Positions 48,813 through 62,109 of a DNA stretch of 64,000 nt are shown piece after piece. The stretch comes from Sorghum bicolor. Lineage: Eukaryota; Streptophyta; Magnoliopsida; Poales; Poaceae. A model generated the notes under the pieces. It was not told the DNA's origin. It did no database searches and was given only the letters and a program-made list of their open reading frames with translations. A program made the position numbers and the translations under genes. Position 1 is the stretch's first letter; each line of letters opens with the position of its first letter. The stretch is taken from positions 7,747,945 to 7,811,944 of the forward strand of contig NC_012878.2 of assembly GCF_000003195.3 (NCBI RefSeq), read 5' to 3'.

Positions 48813-50420
48813 ATGGGCACCTTCCTCGCGCCATTCCCGTCTCCCCAGCTCGTCTTTCCCACAACCGACACCGAGTTCTCCTCCACCGCGGCTTCTGCCG
48901 ACGCCGAGTACTCCCCCACCTTCCTCGCCTATCCCGACGCTGAATTCTCTTCCTCCATCATCGTTCTCCTCGCCATGCACGACGACGTCGGCGCTGGGTC
49001 ACAGCCTAATGCGCCCTTCGCAGCTGAAGCTGACGCCGACTCCGATAATTTCCGGCTCTTATTTGCTGCCCACGAACACGATCACCACCAGGCCATTGAC
49101 TCGATGATGATGATGCCATTGCCGCCGCAGGTTTTTCCTGACCTTCCGGTGAATCCCATTCCCCGCAGTGTGGTTCAAGGATCATTATTCCCGGCCCCGG
49201 GCGAAGGCGGGGGGGACACGGGCAGCACCTCGCGATCGGGCAAGAGACGGCGGCCGCAGACGAGAAGCTCGCAGTCTAACGACGCTCCCGGCGGCGAGAG
49301 CAGCGGCGGCGGCGGCCAGGCCCATGCGCTAGATAGGGCCAGGGCCAGCCGCCGGGTGTGGGTCCGCAAGCGGAGCACCGAGTGGTGGGACCACCTGGAC
49401 GCGCCGTCGTGCCCGGACGCCGAGTTCCGGCGCGCCTTCCGCATGTCGCGCGCCACGTTCGGCGCGCTCTGCGACGCGCTGGTCGGCGCCGTCGCCAAGG
49501 AGGACACCGCGCTGCGGACCGCCATCCCCGTGCGCCAGCGCGTGGCCGTCTGCCTCTGGCGCCTCGCCACGGCGGAGCCCCTCCGCGAGATCTCCCGCCG
49601 CTTCGGCCTCGGCATCTCCACCTGCCACAGCATCGTGCTCCAGGTCTACCACGCCCTGGCCACCGTGCTCAGGCCTACGGCCATCAGCTGGCCTGAGCCT
49701 GACTCCGCCGCCGCGACCGTTGCGGCCAGGTTTGAGGCCGCCTCCGGGCTGCCCGGAATCATCGGCGCCGTCTACACCACGCGCGTCCCCGTCGTCACGC
49801 CTAAGGCCAACGTCGCCGCGTACTACGACCGCGGCCTCACGGATCGAAGACAGAGGGCGTCCTACTCCGTCGCCGTCCAGGCCGTTGCTGACGCCGACGG
49901 AGCGTTCACAGACGTCTGGATCGAGCCGGGATCACTATCTGACGCCGCCATCCTCGGCAGGTCGGCTCTTTCCGGGCTCCTAGCCCTAGTAGGGGGCCAC
50001 GGGCAGGAGCAGCGGCTAGTCGGTGGCACGAGCTATCCGCTCATGGACTGGATGCTCGTGCCGTACGCGCACCAGAACCTGACGTGGACGGAGCACGCGT
50101 TCAACGAGCGGGTCGCGCGCGCGCGCGGTGTGGCGCGGGACGCGGTCAGGCGGCTCAAGGCGCGGTGGCGCTGCTTGCAGCGCCGCAGCGAGGTGAAGAT
50201 GCAGGACCTCCCCAGCATGATCGCCGCCTGCTGCGTGCTGCACAACGTTTGTGAACGCGCCGGCGAGGAGCTCGACCCGGATCTCATGCAGTACGAGCTC
50301 GATGACGACGACGGTGACATCATCGTCGGTCACGATGCTGCGCCCTCCGCACCGGCGTTGCAGGCGGCGCGAGACAGGATCGCGCACGGCCTCCTGCACG
50401 GCAGCCACGCTAGCAACTAG
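48813..50420 (+). CDS. domesticated PIF/Harbinger transposase-like protein (HARBI1/ALP1-like)
   Basis: This is a 535-residue, intronless, GC-rich ORF. It starts at the first ATG after the TATA box, in a good context (TGCATGG). Residues 1-140 are low complexity; a basic patch GKRRRPQTR at 143-151 could be a nuclear signal. Residues about 205-285 form the helix-turn-helix region (FRRAFRMSRATFGALCDAL, LREISRRFGLGISTCHSIV). Residues about 311-480 are the DDE_4 nuclease-like domain (GIIGAVYTTRVPV, FTDVWIEPGSLSDAAIL, ARDAVRRLKARWRCLQRR, CCVLHNVCE). The usual GAID first aspartate is tyrosine at 321, and the family glutamate of VERAFG is arginine at 442; D367 and D377 remain. Nuclease activity is therefore unlikely. 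Plant ALP1-type relatives act in chromatin complexes; any such role here is inference. No terminal inverted repeats flank it. Confidence 0.88.
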   Translation: MGTFLAPFPSPQLVFPTTDTEFSSTAASADAEYSPTFLAYPDAEFSSSIIVLLAMHDDVGAGSQPNAPFAAEADADSDNFRLLFAAHEHDHHQAIDSMMMMPLPPQVFPDLPVNPIPRSVVQGSLFPAPGEGGGDTGSTSRSGKRRRPQTRSSQSNDAPGGESSGGGGQAHALDRARASRRVWVRKRSTEWWDHLDAPSCPDAEFRRAFRMSRATFGALCDALVGAVAKEDTALRTAIPVRQRVAVCLWRLATAEPLREISRRFGLGISTCHSIVLQVYHALATVLRPTAISWPEPDSAAATVAARFEAASGLPGIIGAVYTTRVPVVTPKANVAAYYDRGLTDRRQRASYSVAVQAVADADGAFTDVWIEPGSLSDAAILGRSALSGLLALVGGHGQEQRLVGGTSYPLMDWMLVPYAHQNLTWTEHAFNERVARARGVARDAVRRLKARWRCLQRRSEVKMQDLPSMIAACCVLHNVCERAGEELDPDLMQYELDDDDGDIIVGHDAAPSAPALQAARDRIAHGLLHGSHASN

Positions 50421-51640
50421 CACACATAGCGATAGCGACACGGCATTTCATCATTACTCGTCGCCTATATGTTATATATACTATAGTTTGCGGGCACACC
50501 TGTAGTTTGTTCAGTTCTGTAGTGTATGGATGGAAACTTTTGGAACAACCTATGAAATTATAGGAGATTTACCTCCTTGGTTCTGAAGGAAGTTTATGGA
50601 AGTGTTCTAAATATTGACATGGCTATATGTCATTTTAATTTTGATTGAGATGCTAAGACATGGACGTTAATGAAATTGAATTAGTATTGTTCTATAACTA
50701 AATACCTTCCCATTTTGTCAAGTTTTCACATCTACAGGCTGGGAAGCATATGAGAATGGTGTGGATGATGAATATCAGTTCAGAGGATATTGAAATTGTT
50801 CTAAGACTTCTAGCTGATTATATATATGCTGAGGTTGTTGTGTCCAAGTCTGGGAATGCCTAGGAAAATATGGACCCAAAAGTGAGCGTGTTGATAAGTA
50901 TGGACGTGGGGTTACAGAAAATTTGGCATAATGTTATCAAAATTTTGCAAAATTTGATAAATTCTATATAGATTTATTGCAATAAAACAAATGCTTAAAA
51001 ATATACCAATTTTGTTGCCAATGTCGCTATCGAATCTGTTAAAACTTTAATTTTAAAATAGGGGTAAATAAAACCACAAAGGCCTAACATAACAGGGGTG
51101 AAATCACATTGGCAAACTTGTTTTTGAATCTCAAAGTTAACATTGTTTAGAGGACTTTACGGACTAAGGGCAAACTCTTTCTTTCTTCAATTTGAGAACA
51201 CATAGGTAAAATTACGAAGTTTAAAAAATAAGGACAAAATCACCATTTTAATTCAAAACGAGAATATGAATGCCAAATCCTCTACTATTTAGGGTGGTAA
51301 CATGGTGTTGGTATTTCTTGGTTATGGTAGCAATAGGTTTTAAATAAGACTATGAAAAAAATGCATGAAAGCTACTCAACTGATATGCAAACAAAGCATT
51401 GACAAAAATATATCAAGAATGTAAAAAAGCTACATAATAGATCAAACAAATTTAAAAAGAATAAAAAATATAGTAATTAAAAGTAATATAGGAAAATAAG
51501 GAAAAACAACCTAAATTAAAAAAACATCACATAGATACTAATTGAACAACCTAAATAAAAAACCATATATAGAAAAAATTAATAAAGACGGACCAAATCA
51601 TAAGGAAAAAGAAAAAACATATAATATAGGAAAATTAAAC
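50421..51640. other. 3' flank of the gene and AT-rich intergenic DNA
   Basis: The gene's 3' untranslated region and polyadenylation site should lie in the first few hundred bases, but no single signal stands out. No further ORF is supported. Confidence 0.4.
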
Positions 51641-51654
51641 AAAATATCACATGA

Positions 51655-52080
51655 ATACTATTTAAACAATCTAAAATATACCTTAGAACATCTCATAGGC
51701 ATGTAAAAAATAACTGTGAAACATACATTTATACTACATAAATATTGCAAAATATATCATTAAACATCATATGTAAACTACGTGAACATCACATATATGC
51801 TATGTGAACATTACAAAATACATCATAAAATATTAATGTATACTACATGAACATCACAAAATACATCATAAAACATCACATGTATATACTACATGAATAT
51901 CACAAAAATACGTATTAGATCATCACATGTGTACTATGTGAACACCACAAAAATGCATTATATAACACACATGAATACTACGTGAACATCATAAAATACA
52001 TCATAGAACATTACATTAATACAAAGTAAATATCATAAAATATACCATAAAATATTACATATATACTACGCGGACATAAC
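51655..52080. repeat. degenerate AT-rich minisatellite
   Basis: Repeating words ACTACATGAACATCACA and AATACATCATAAAACATCAC recur about every 55-60 bases, roughly seven times, with substitutions and indels. Confidence 0.75.
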
Positions 52081-52569
52081 AACAAGACATAGGAAAACAG
52101 AAAAAACAAAGAAAAAACATATAATAGAGGATAATAAAAAAGAACGCTACATAGTTATTACTTAAACAATCTAAAATATATCACAAAACATATCATAAAA
52201 AAGAAAAACAAAAGAAAAACCATCATAAAGACTGAAGATGTGGCTGCTCGCTCCTTCGCAAGGTACCCACGCGTGGGCCCATGGAGTCACTTGCTCACTC
52301 AGACGGAGCTGCGCTCACACATGGGCCAGAGTCATTCGTAGGCCACGCGCATGGGATTATGGTGGGCGACACAGAACTTCGATCCGACCTAAGCCTGTCT
52401 TATAAGTCGTACTTTTTCTGCTAGCCAGCAATGTTTTTCTCTCACAATAAATTAGCGAACAATACTTTCAGCTATGAGTTTTCAGACCAGCAAATAGGCA
52501 TTAGATCAGAAGATTCGCACTGGCGAAGATGCAATACATAGATGCAGCCACATAGGCAAGTTGGCGACA

Positions 52570-52818
52570 CAATGAGCGGGGCTAGGCTTGAGGTCTCGTT
52601 CGATGCTCTCATAACCATCCAGAAGGATTCCTATTCTGCACGGATTAATCTGATCTGATTTAAAGTCTATCCTAACATAAAATAGCCATTCGTTTCAGAT
52701 CGTATAATAGAGTCAGCCTTGGTTCTATTCCAACCCATTTTAGCTATTCCTGCCTCTTACTGACCTAGAATCAATCACGTTTTGTCGTCGGGAACGAAAC
52801 AAGAACGGATTCCTGAAC
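52570..52818. mobile_element. possible MITE
   Basis: The ends GGTCTCGTTCGATGCTCTC and GGGAACGAAACAAG are partly complementary, and the content (ATTCCTATTCTGCACGGATT) resembles grass MITEs. No target duplication was found, so this is tentative. Confidence 0.35.
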
Positions 52819-53159
52819 AAGCCCTGAGAGAGGATGTGCTATGACCCATCTGAGATAATGGCTTAGTAGGCAGCCTGCAGCCAATGATCAACGGTTAGTT
52901 TTTGAAGGGAACATATAAAAAGTTAGTTTTTAAAGGGAACATAAAAATATAGAAAATAAAAACAAAAAAAATGCAAATGCGAAGATTTACAAGCCCTGAG
53001 AGAGGATGTGCTATGACCCATCTGAGATAATGGCTTAGTAGGCAGCCTGCAGCCAATGATCAACGGTTAGTTTTTGAAGGGAACATATAAAAAGTTAGTT
53101 TTTAAAGGGAACATAAAAATATAGAAAATAAAAACAAAAAATGCAAATGCGAAGATTTG
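52819..53159. repeat. 172-bp near-identical tandem duplication
   Basis: The unit starting AAGCCCTGAGAGAGGATGTG at 52,819 recurs at 52,991. The copies differ mainly in the length of an A run. Each also contains a shorter internal repeat, TTAGTTTTT(G/A)AAGGGAACA. Confidence 0.92.
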
Positions 53160-53213
53160 AACTAGGGATCTCTTGGTTAAATAGCAACAGCTTACCATTA
53201 GGCTACCAAGACA
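53150..53213 (-). other. tRNA-like sequence, perhaps a SINE head
   Basis: On the - strand, TAGCCTAATGG matches a pol III A box and AGTTCAAATCT a B box, about 35 bases apart. No acceptor stem or functional anticodon arm can be drawn, so it is a tRNA-derived relic rather than a tRNA gene. It touches the 172-bp tandem duplication. Confidence 0.45.
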
Positions 53214-55411
<2,198 letters not shown>

Positions 55412-55527
55412 TATGTGATCAACCCCTAGCCTCGTTCCCCTTCACCCACTACGCGCCGAATCTGGTGTTAGGGTCAGCGGATCTGGGCATAGAGGGCTCG
55501 GATCCGGTGCTTCTTATCCCAATTTAA

Positions 55528-55740
55528 CTATTTTTGTGTAAGACACTGGAATTTGTATGCCAAGTTGCCTACACACTCCAATGGTATAAACATAAATAAA
55601 TAGTTCAGATGGCAGCGAGCAAACTAGTGAACTCAAAATTTATAAAAAGGTGCATAAGGTTCTAATAGTGGACATAGTAGACAGTATGCATGACACAGGA
55701 GCAAAATGCATAGGAACAATTAGCGACAAGTATAGTGTTG
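55528..55740. repeat. dispersed repeat R, copy 1
   Basis: It contains GCCAAGTTGCCTACACACT, GGTATAAACA and GCAAAATGCATAGGAACA in that order. The same order occurs at 56,468-56,670 and 62,110-62,290 with moderate divergence. Confidence 0.75.
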
Positions 55741-56467
55741 TAGATGTTGCATCTAGCAATCATGACAACACAATCGCACTGGTGGCTTAGCTTGGTTGAG
55801 AAGTAAAGAAGACATGCTATGACTCGTCACTAGTCCCAACAATCTGTTTGCATAGGATTCTGCCAGTGCTATAAGATTGTTTGATAATTCATCAAAAAAC
55901 AATAGGATATATATCTCTCAATACATCAAAAATGGTGTCATGTTAATCCACACTAATGAGCATGCAAATCGAACCAGGCCAAAACCATAACAAAAGGAGA
56001 TATTGCACTTTAACCCTCATCATGTTATTATTGGCACGAAACTTTGGTTCATAGATATGCACTCTCCATCCATTGCTAAGTGGAAATTATTGAGTTGTGT
56101 TGATATATGACTCCATTGACAATAATTACGAGTTGTTTATGGAAAAATTGATATACTAAATATGGATACATTGACAATTGGATGTTGTTTATGGGGCATG
56201 CCCCTACCGGAAGCAACCAATGTATCTATCACCTGTTCTGGCCTCTCCCTACCATGTAGATGTTTGGTCTGGTGTTGACAAAGGGCCAGTAAGAGTTTGG
56301 TCTGTCATATCTATTGCTTCTCTTTACATCTTGGTGGCAGTTGGTGTGTTTATCAGGGAAGCGGTCAGCTGGCTCTCTTCTTGGTTTTTTTGACCTCTTC
56401 TTTTGGTTTCTTCTAATGTAAGGTCTGACATCTCTATTACTTTGATCTGATGGTGAAGGACTCTAAG

Positions 56468-56670
56468 CTTGTGTGTATGACACTAGAATTTATATGCCAA
56501 GTTGCCTACACACTTTAGTGGTATAAACACAAATAACGAATTCAGATGGTAGCGAGCAAACTAGGAACTCAAATGTCACAAAAAGGTTTGAAAAGTTCTA
56601 GTAGTGGATGAAATAGAGAATATGCATGGCACAAGAGCAAAATGCATAGGAACACTATATCACATAATGG
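56468..56670. repeat. dispersed repeat R, copy 2
   Basis: It is related to 55,528-55,740 and 62,110-62,290. It sits directly before one copy of the unknown - strand coding sequence. Confidence 0.75.
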
Positions 56671-56679
56671 TCCCTCATA

Positions 56680-58530
56680 TAGGTTAGCGAAACTACGTAA
56701 AGCAGGTAGTAAATGCAATAATCTATTTACAAATTCTGTAGGATTTTGTAGAATTTTTTATTTATCATACCTTAGCCAGACATCTCTGCATAGTGCCTTC
56801 AGATTCTATTTGAGGCAAATCATCCAACCTGAACATACTTCTCATTATATTATTGTTCTTGGTCTTCTCATCATGGGAAATTGCAGGTGATCATACCTTT
56901 CCCTTTAGCAAAATTATTGGTTTTCCATTAGAGAACCTTTGTTTCATGTTCCCTGATTCATTTTGGCACAGGTAATCCAAATTCTGTATATTTAGCTCCA
57001 AGTTGTTATCCTGTGCATTTTCATTCCCATGATTGGCATTGGTAGTAGATATCTCCTAGATCCCCAACATTAAAAGCAACTGTATCTGAATTAGAGTTTG
57101 AAAGAGCAGAAGAATCAAAGATTCTTGTGTCCTAGGCCCTTTTTCTTTGTTCCAACTTTCTTATGAATGTTTTTCATCTAGTTCAATAGAGAAGATCACC
57201 ATCAACAATGTACACTCTTGTGTGATTCATATTTTTCTTGACAACTCTTGATTGTGTTTCACCCACTTTCTATTTGCCATTTTTTGAAAACGCAGCAGAG
57301 TTGCACCTCCTTGTATTATACAGAGAGAAAAAAGATCCCCATACATGTACCCCACTCGTACGGGGATTAGGTATGAGGGGGCGAGGTTTACATCACACTG
57401 GACTTGTCTAAAGGAAAGGAAAAACGACTTGACCAGCCAAGAACAAAGCTAACTCAGAGTGTTTCGCTAAGACCTAGGTTCTGCAACTTACTTTCTGATT
57501 GCTAACAGGAGTGTCATTATCATTTCCCACCTCTAGTTAACATTTTGCTTTTATCACCCTCATAGAGATCAATAGAGTTTGCATGGTCAACTTCTACAAC
57601 ATCTGTAGAACCCCTTGCTTGGTCAATGTTTATGAGTTATGAGTTCTGATAACTGCCTCATCTTTTTTGGTTCTCTGATGACATTTGAGTTCTCGAATCA
57701 TATCAACTATTTCAGTGGATTTGTTCCTTTCCTTCATACCAACAGATCCAATATTTCTTCTTAAAGATGCTCAGTGTGGAACCTAGTTGCTTACTTGGTT
57801 TCTTTTGTTTTGAGATATTTGTTTGCAGCCATTTTGCTGAGATTAGGCTCATAGCGGTCATCATTAGAACATCTGGAGCTGTTATATTCACTTTTTCATT
57901 TGGCACCACACAAGGTTTTTGACCACATTGATTCTGTGTGGCATTTTCTTCTATGTTTTATATCATTTGAGGAACATCATCAGGTAATAAATCACTGACA
58001 TCAATGGAGAAATCATTCAAGATATTTGCTGATACAACAATATTATATTGGGAGAGCCCTGTAAATCTGATAATATACTATCATATTAGCTTATTGTATG
58101 CAAATAAAAGTTCTAATTAGGAATTCACCAAGCTCAGCCATACCTTTTGTCGTTGAAACACTTGTTTCAGCGAATGTGTCTGGAACATTCTCTTCAACTA
58201 ATGTGGCTGGAACATTCACTACAATAACTGCTTTGTTGCAAGGAGAACTGTATTTTGAATTGTGTTCTTGGGCACACTTTGAAAGGGTTGCTTTATCATT
58301 CCCTTGATATGATTATTGTGTCCAAGAAAACAGTCTTCTGTAATCCGGATTATTAGGTGAAGTCCGAGCTACTAAAATAGAGCAACCATCATAGTTCCAT
58401 CTTAATGCAAAGAAAGATTTAGATATGTACTTTTGGAGCCTAAAGTTTTCATACTATCCAGACACTTGAACAATTCCATCGATAATGCTTTGCCACTGAA
58501 ACTGGAGAAGAGATGTTGTGGTGTCCATCA
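56680..58530 (-). pseudogene. decayed multi-exon coding sequence of unknown function, copy 1
   Basis: On the - strand, 58,530-58,100 encodes an apparent exon (SIIDGIVQVSG, YISKSFFALRWNYDGCSILV, ARTSPNNPDYRRLFSW, CAQEHNSKYSSPCNKAVIVV) ending before a GGTATG donor-like site. The next apparent exon begins after TTACAG near 58,055 (SQYNIVVSANILNDFSIDV, VVPNEKVNITAPDVLMMTAM, KWLQTNISKQKKPSK). Further blocks at 57,640-57,480 and 57,010-56,740 (CQNESG, RFSNGKP) match copies 2 and 3. Stops and a nested insertion (57,270-57,460) break it. I recognise no family; serine/acid-rich tracts and a basic patch suggest a nuclear protein or transposon-encoded accessory protein, but that is a guess. Confidence 0.5.
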
Positions 58531-58532
58531 CA

Positions 58533-58560
58533 TCTATCCTACTAATAAAGCACCATTGTT
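58533..58560 (+). mobile_element. possible Helitron 5' terminus
   Basis: TCTATCCTACTAATAAAG follows an A and resembles Helitron 5' ends of grasses. It coincides with the upstream edge of the - strand coding sequence. No CTRR 3' end with a hairpin was identified, so this is tentative. Confidence 0.35.
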
Positions 58561-58947
58561 TTCGTTGCTAAGTCTACCCCATAAAATCCCCCACTAAGAT
58601 AGCCCTCCATCTACTGACCCCAAAAATATACCCAAAATGGTAAGGATCATCAATATCATCCTCCTTAGGGGTTCACCGCAAGGCTTCCTCACTCATCCCA
58701 TCCCGGAACTCAGTATCCTGGCGTGTGACTCCTCTCCCATTAATCTGTGAGATATGGAATTGCATGCCCGTCTAATTCTTTCCATTTTGTTTAGCATAGG
58801 TTTGAGGATTGAATCAATGGAACATGAGTTGCAGCTTGTTTCACCTTACTACTTTGAGGTGTGTGTGCTAGGAGTACCAAAAAGCACCCATCCGACTACT
58901 TTTTGCTGGAAAATGGACATAATATGCATGATGTATTGAGGGAATGC

Positions 58948-59990
58948 CACTAGTACACAAATGATTTTGCAAGACGGTGCCTTTTTATTAATGGAGATGG
59001 TCACAAAATCTATCTGCCTTGGTTAATCCCCGCAACGTGAGGTGGTAATGTTTGCCTGCCTTGTAAAATCGATTAACAGATGCGGTCGTCTTAAAATGAC
59101 CGCCTCTTTGAATTTATTTTTGGAGGCGGGCACACTATAAGGCCCACCTCCAAAAAAGGCCGTGGCCTAATAGGCCTAGGCAAGAACCGATAGACATCAT
59201 CATATATATATAGGAAGTTAGGGTTTAGAGCTGTCTACTCTTGAGCCGAGTGCCTCTCCCTCCCTCAGCCGAGCACCCCATTCTCTCCCACTCCTGTGCG
59301 CTCCTCCCCTCCTCCCACTCCCACACGCTCATCCCCTCCTCCTCCGTGAGCCATGGCTCACACCTCTAGCTCCTCTGCCGCCTACCGCACGGTGCTCCTT
59401 GCATCATGCTCATGTGTGTTGTGTGCCTCTTTGGCTCCAGGGAGGCTTTGGGGGTGGCAGACATGGCGACTAGGGCCCAGATCCGGTGGCACCTATGTCC
59501 TTCACACCGATGGTGGACCTAGCCCCCTCCTCCTCACCGGTAGTCGATCAGGCTCCCTCCTCCTCACCAATAGTGGATCTAGCTCCCTCCTCCTCACCAA
59601 TGGTGGATCTGGTGCTCCTCCACCTCCTCATGACCAGTAGATCAGGTTGCGGTGGTGGCGGATCCAGTCATGGAGGGGACCGATCGGATCACGGTGACGA
59701 TAGATCCAGATGCGGCTAGAGCGGATCAGGTCACGGTGTCCTAGATCTAGTCATGGCGGCATCAGAGCACAGGGTGGAGCATCTCCCATAGTGGCGGCCT
59801 AGATCCAGGCCTAATAGGTCTAAACTTTGGGCTTTTTCTTTTTTATATATTTTCCTATTTGATTTATGAAGGTAGGCAAAACAACCACCTCCATTAAATC
59901 TCTATTAATGGAGGCCTTTGATTGGAGGAGGTTGCAATACCCATCTCCATAAATCAATTTGGCCTACCTCCATTAAAATTTGTGTAGTAC
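58948..59990. mobile_element. non-autonomous CACTA-like element
   Basis: The left end is CACTAGTACACAAATG; the right end near 59,975-59,990 (AAATTTGTGTAGTA) is its imperfect inverse. Subterminal words (GACGGTGCC, GAGGCGGGCAC, GGCCTACCTCCATTA) recur in both orientations. The middle is GC-rich and includes a three-copy 30-bp repeat at 59,521-59,610. No transposase is present. Confidence 0.6.
59521..59610. repeat. three-copy 30-bp tandem repeat
   Basis: CCCTCCTCCTCACC words start near 59,524, 59,554 and 59,584. One frame reads a 10-residue repeat of the APSSSP type, another GSGSLLLT. It lies within the CACTA-like element, so coding is unlikely. Confidence 0.85.
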
Positions 59991-60679
59991 ACAAATGCTA
60001 CATTAGACATGTTGCAGTGTGCAATATGGAAGGCAATTGGCCTAGCACCTCAGAAGAGAACATTCAGATGCAAAGTTTGCAAAAGTTTGTTATTCCTCCC
60101 CTCATCCCTACCTTGCTCGGCTTTCTTTAACTACCTAGATGTTCATATATATAATATTTCATTCAGCAAATTCTGCAGGGAAAATTTGCTTTGTTTTGTG
60201 ATTTTTTTTTGGAAAATCAAGGGGGGCGTTACGTATTGGCCCAAAAATGGCCTGTTATATAGTTTTAGTTTTACAAGACATTTTGTACAAATGGTGGGAA
60301 AACCAAAAATACACCAAAAGAGAGAAGAAAGAACAACACTAAGGCACAAGAACTCTTCAATGATGCCTCCAGGGAGGTGAATGACGCTGCAGCGTAATCA
60401 TCATCAGTCAAGCATAAAGAGGAGACTCCACAAGGGCTTGGCAAGGCTTTCGCCTGATCCTTATGTTGAGGTGTTGAGCGGATCAAACTAGGAGACGACA
60501 AGAACAAGTTCTTCAATGACGCCTTAAAGAAGCAGACTCATCATTGGCCTAGACAGATCTGAGCTGAGCTTTTGTCTAGAAAGATTTGCCGATGCTCCCG
60601 TTGACCTGCATGGAATGGAGTGAGGCACACATCGACAATTCGTCCACGCCTAGACGGAAGAGGGCGGGGGGCTTGTCGG

Positions 60680-61030
60680 CCGCCACAACACTATGCGGAG
60701 CCGTTCCTAGACTCACCCGCAACAATGGGAGGCACGCACCAGCAATCATCCACGCTTGGACGTAGGAGGGAGTGGGGGCTTGCTGGCCACCGCCACACCA
60801 CGAGGAGTCATTCCCAAACTCGCTCATGATAGTGGGAGGTGCGCATTGACAAGTAATAACACTAGATGAAGGGAGGTTGCTGGCTGCCTCCACACTACGC
60901 GGAGCCAATCCTAGACTCACCTATGATAGTGGGAGGCTGCACCAGCCGCATGTGACAACTGCTGCCACACCGTACGGAGCTGCTCCTAGACTCACTTGCA
61001 ATGGTAGGAGGCACGCACTAGCACGATGCC
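60680..61030. repeat. GC-rich degenerate tandem repeat, about four units
   Basis: CACACTACGCGGAGCC, CCTAGACTCAC and TGGGAGGCACGCAC recur in order at about 60,685, 60,789, 60,887 and 60,962. Spacing falls from about 104 to 75 bases. Confidence 0.75.
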
Positions 61031-62105
61031 CACGAACACACAGCGCCACTACCGACAAGCCCGCGACCAATCTATGTGCACTGTACTATTGCTGGGCCCT
61101 GCAAAACAAGAGCGAAGAAGAGAAGACACGTTGTTCCACCACCGGCTTGCCCATGGCCAAACAGTGAGCCCTACTGCATTGTAGGGCCAACCCCAAATCT
61201 TGTCACTAGCGCTGCAAGTCTGTGCCGACAGGCAGTGCCAGTTTGCACCCCATGTGGATCCAACCTCCAAGAACAGACAGAGGATGGGCGTGACTAGCCA
61301 AACCAGCATGCTCACGCCACACTAGTCGCCCTGGCTGGCCATGGTCAGGCAGCTCGTGCCTAGCCACCCACAGCCGTTGGCCCCTAACCAAGGTAGGTAG
61401 ACGAGGGAGGTGGGTGGAATCGAAGGTGGTAGTGGCAGGTTTGGCCAGATCTAGGCCTAGGATAGCCAGATCCAGCCACCGACCACCAGACCAGCTCCCG
61501 TGTGATGGCGCTAGTCCGACATGCAAGAGCTCCATGGGAGAGAGGAAGGGAGGGGTATAAACCCAGCCCTGCCGCTGTCATCCTTGCCTTTGGGCAAGTT
61601 TCTCGGGCTGGCTCAGGCAGAGGCAGAGCGGAGAACATGCGGTTGTGCGGCTCTCGGCAGCGGCGCCGCCCGAGTCGCTCAAGGAGTGATGCGGGGGCTT
61701 GGTTCTTGCTTCTTATTTTGTTGCTTTTGTTGTTGTACACTTTGTTTTGTGATTCATGTCTTGAGTCCAAGAGGGCTAATAATAATAGCAAGTAACTTTT
61801 TAACTAATATGTCCATTCCATTTTTTAGCATATTGAAATATTTTTCTAGGGTTCCAAACCATTGGTTTCTTGGCTCCTTTGTTTTAGGTTGTCCAAAGAT
61901 GGATAAAGTCCAACTTCATCTGCCAAGGTATATAAGAGTGCATCACCAAGAGCAAAGTCTCGAAGTGCAGGAAGGCATACAAGAAAGTAGGTATTATCGT
62001 TTAGCATCCTTTTCCTTGAATTTCTCACCGCTCACTGACCCCCTTTTGTTGTTTCTAGAAAAAGGGATAAGGGGATGCATAAGGTTGTTTTCATGAGTGG
62101 TGTTT
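61031..62105. other. unassigned GC-richer DNA with exon-like pieces
   Basis: Several overlapping ORFs occur on both strands with no recognisable domain. A stretch at 61,890-61,940 reads like a short exon with AG before and GT after (GATGGATAAAGTCCAACTTC). It may be part of a decayed gene or captured DNA. Confidence 0.25.
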
Positions 62106-62109
62106 TACA

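Noticed and set aside
49175..50441. Long - strand and other-frame ORFs overlapping the HARBI1/ALP1-like gene
   Set aside because: High GC in a real coding sequence opens other frames. They show arginine/alanine-rich low complexity and no domains.
52819..53159. CRISPR-like direct repeats
   Set aside because: There are two long adjacent units with no short repeats and unique spacers, and the context is plant DNA. They are simple tandem duplications.
53150..53213. Functional tRNA gene
   Set aside because: Boxes A and B are present, but no acceptor stem or anticodon stem pairs properly.
61384..62096. ORFs of 97-191 codons on both strands
   Set aside because: They overlap in opposing frames in GC-rich DNA without recognisable domains, and one contains intron-like stretches.
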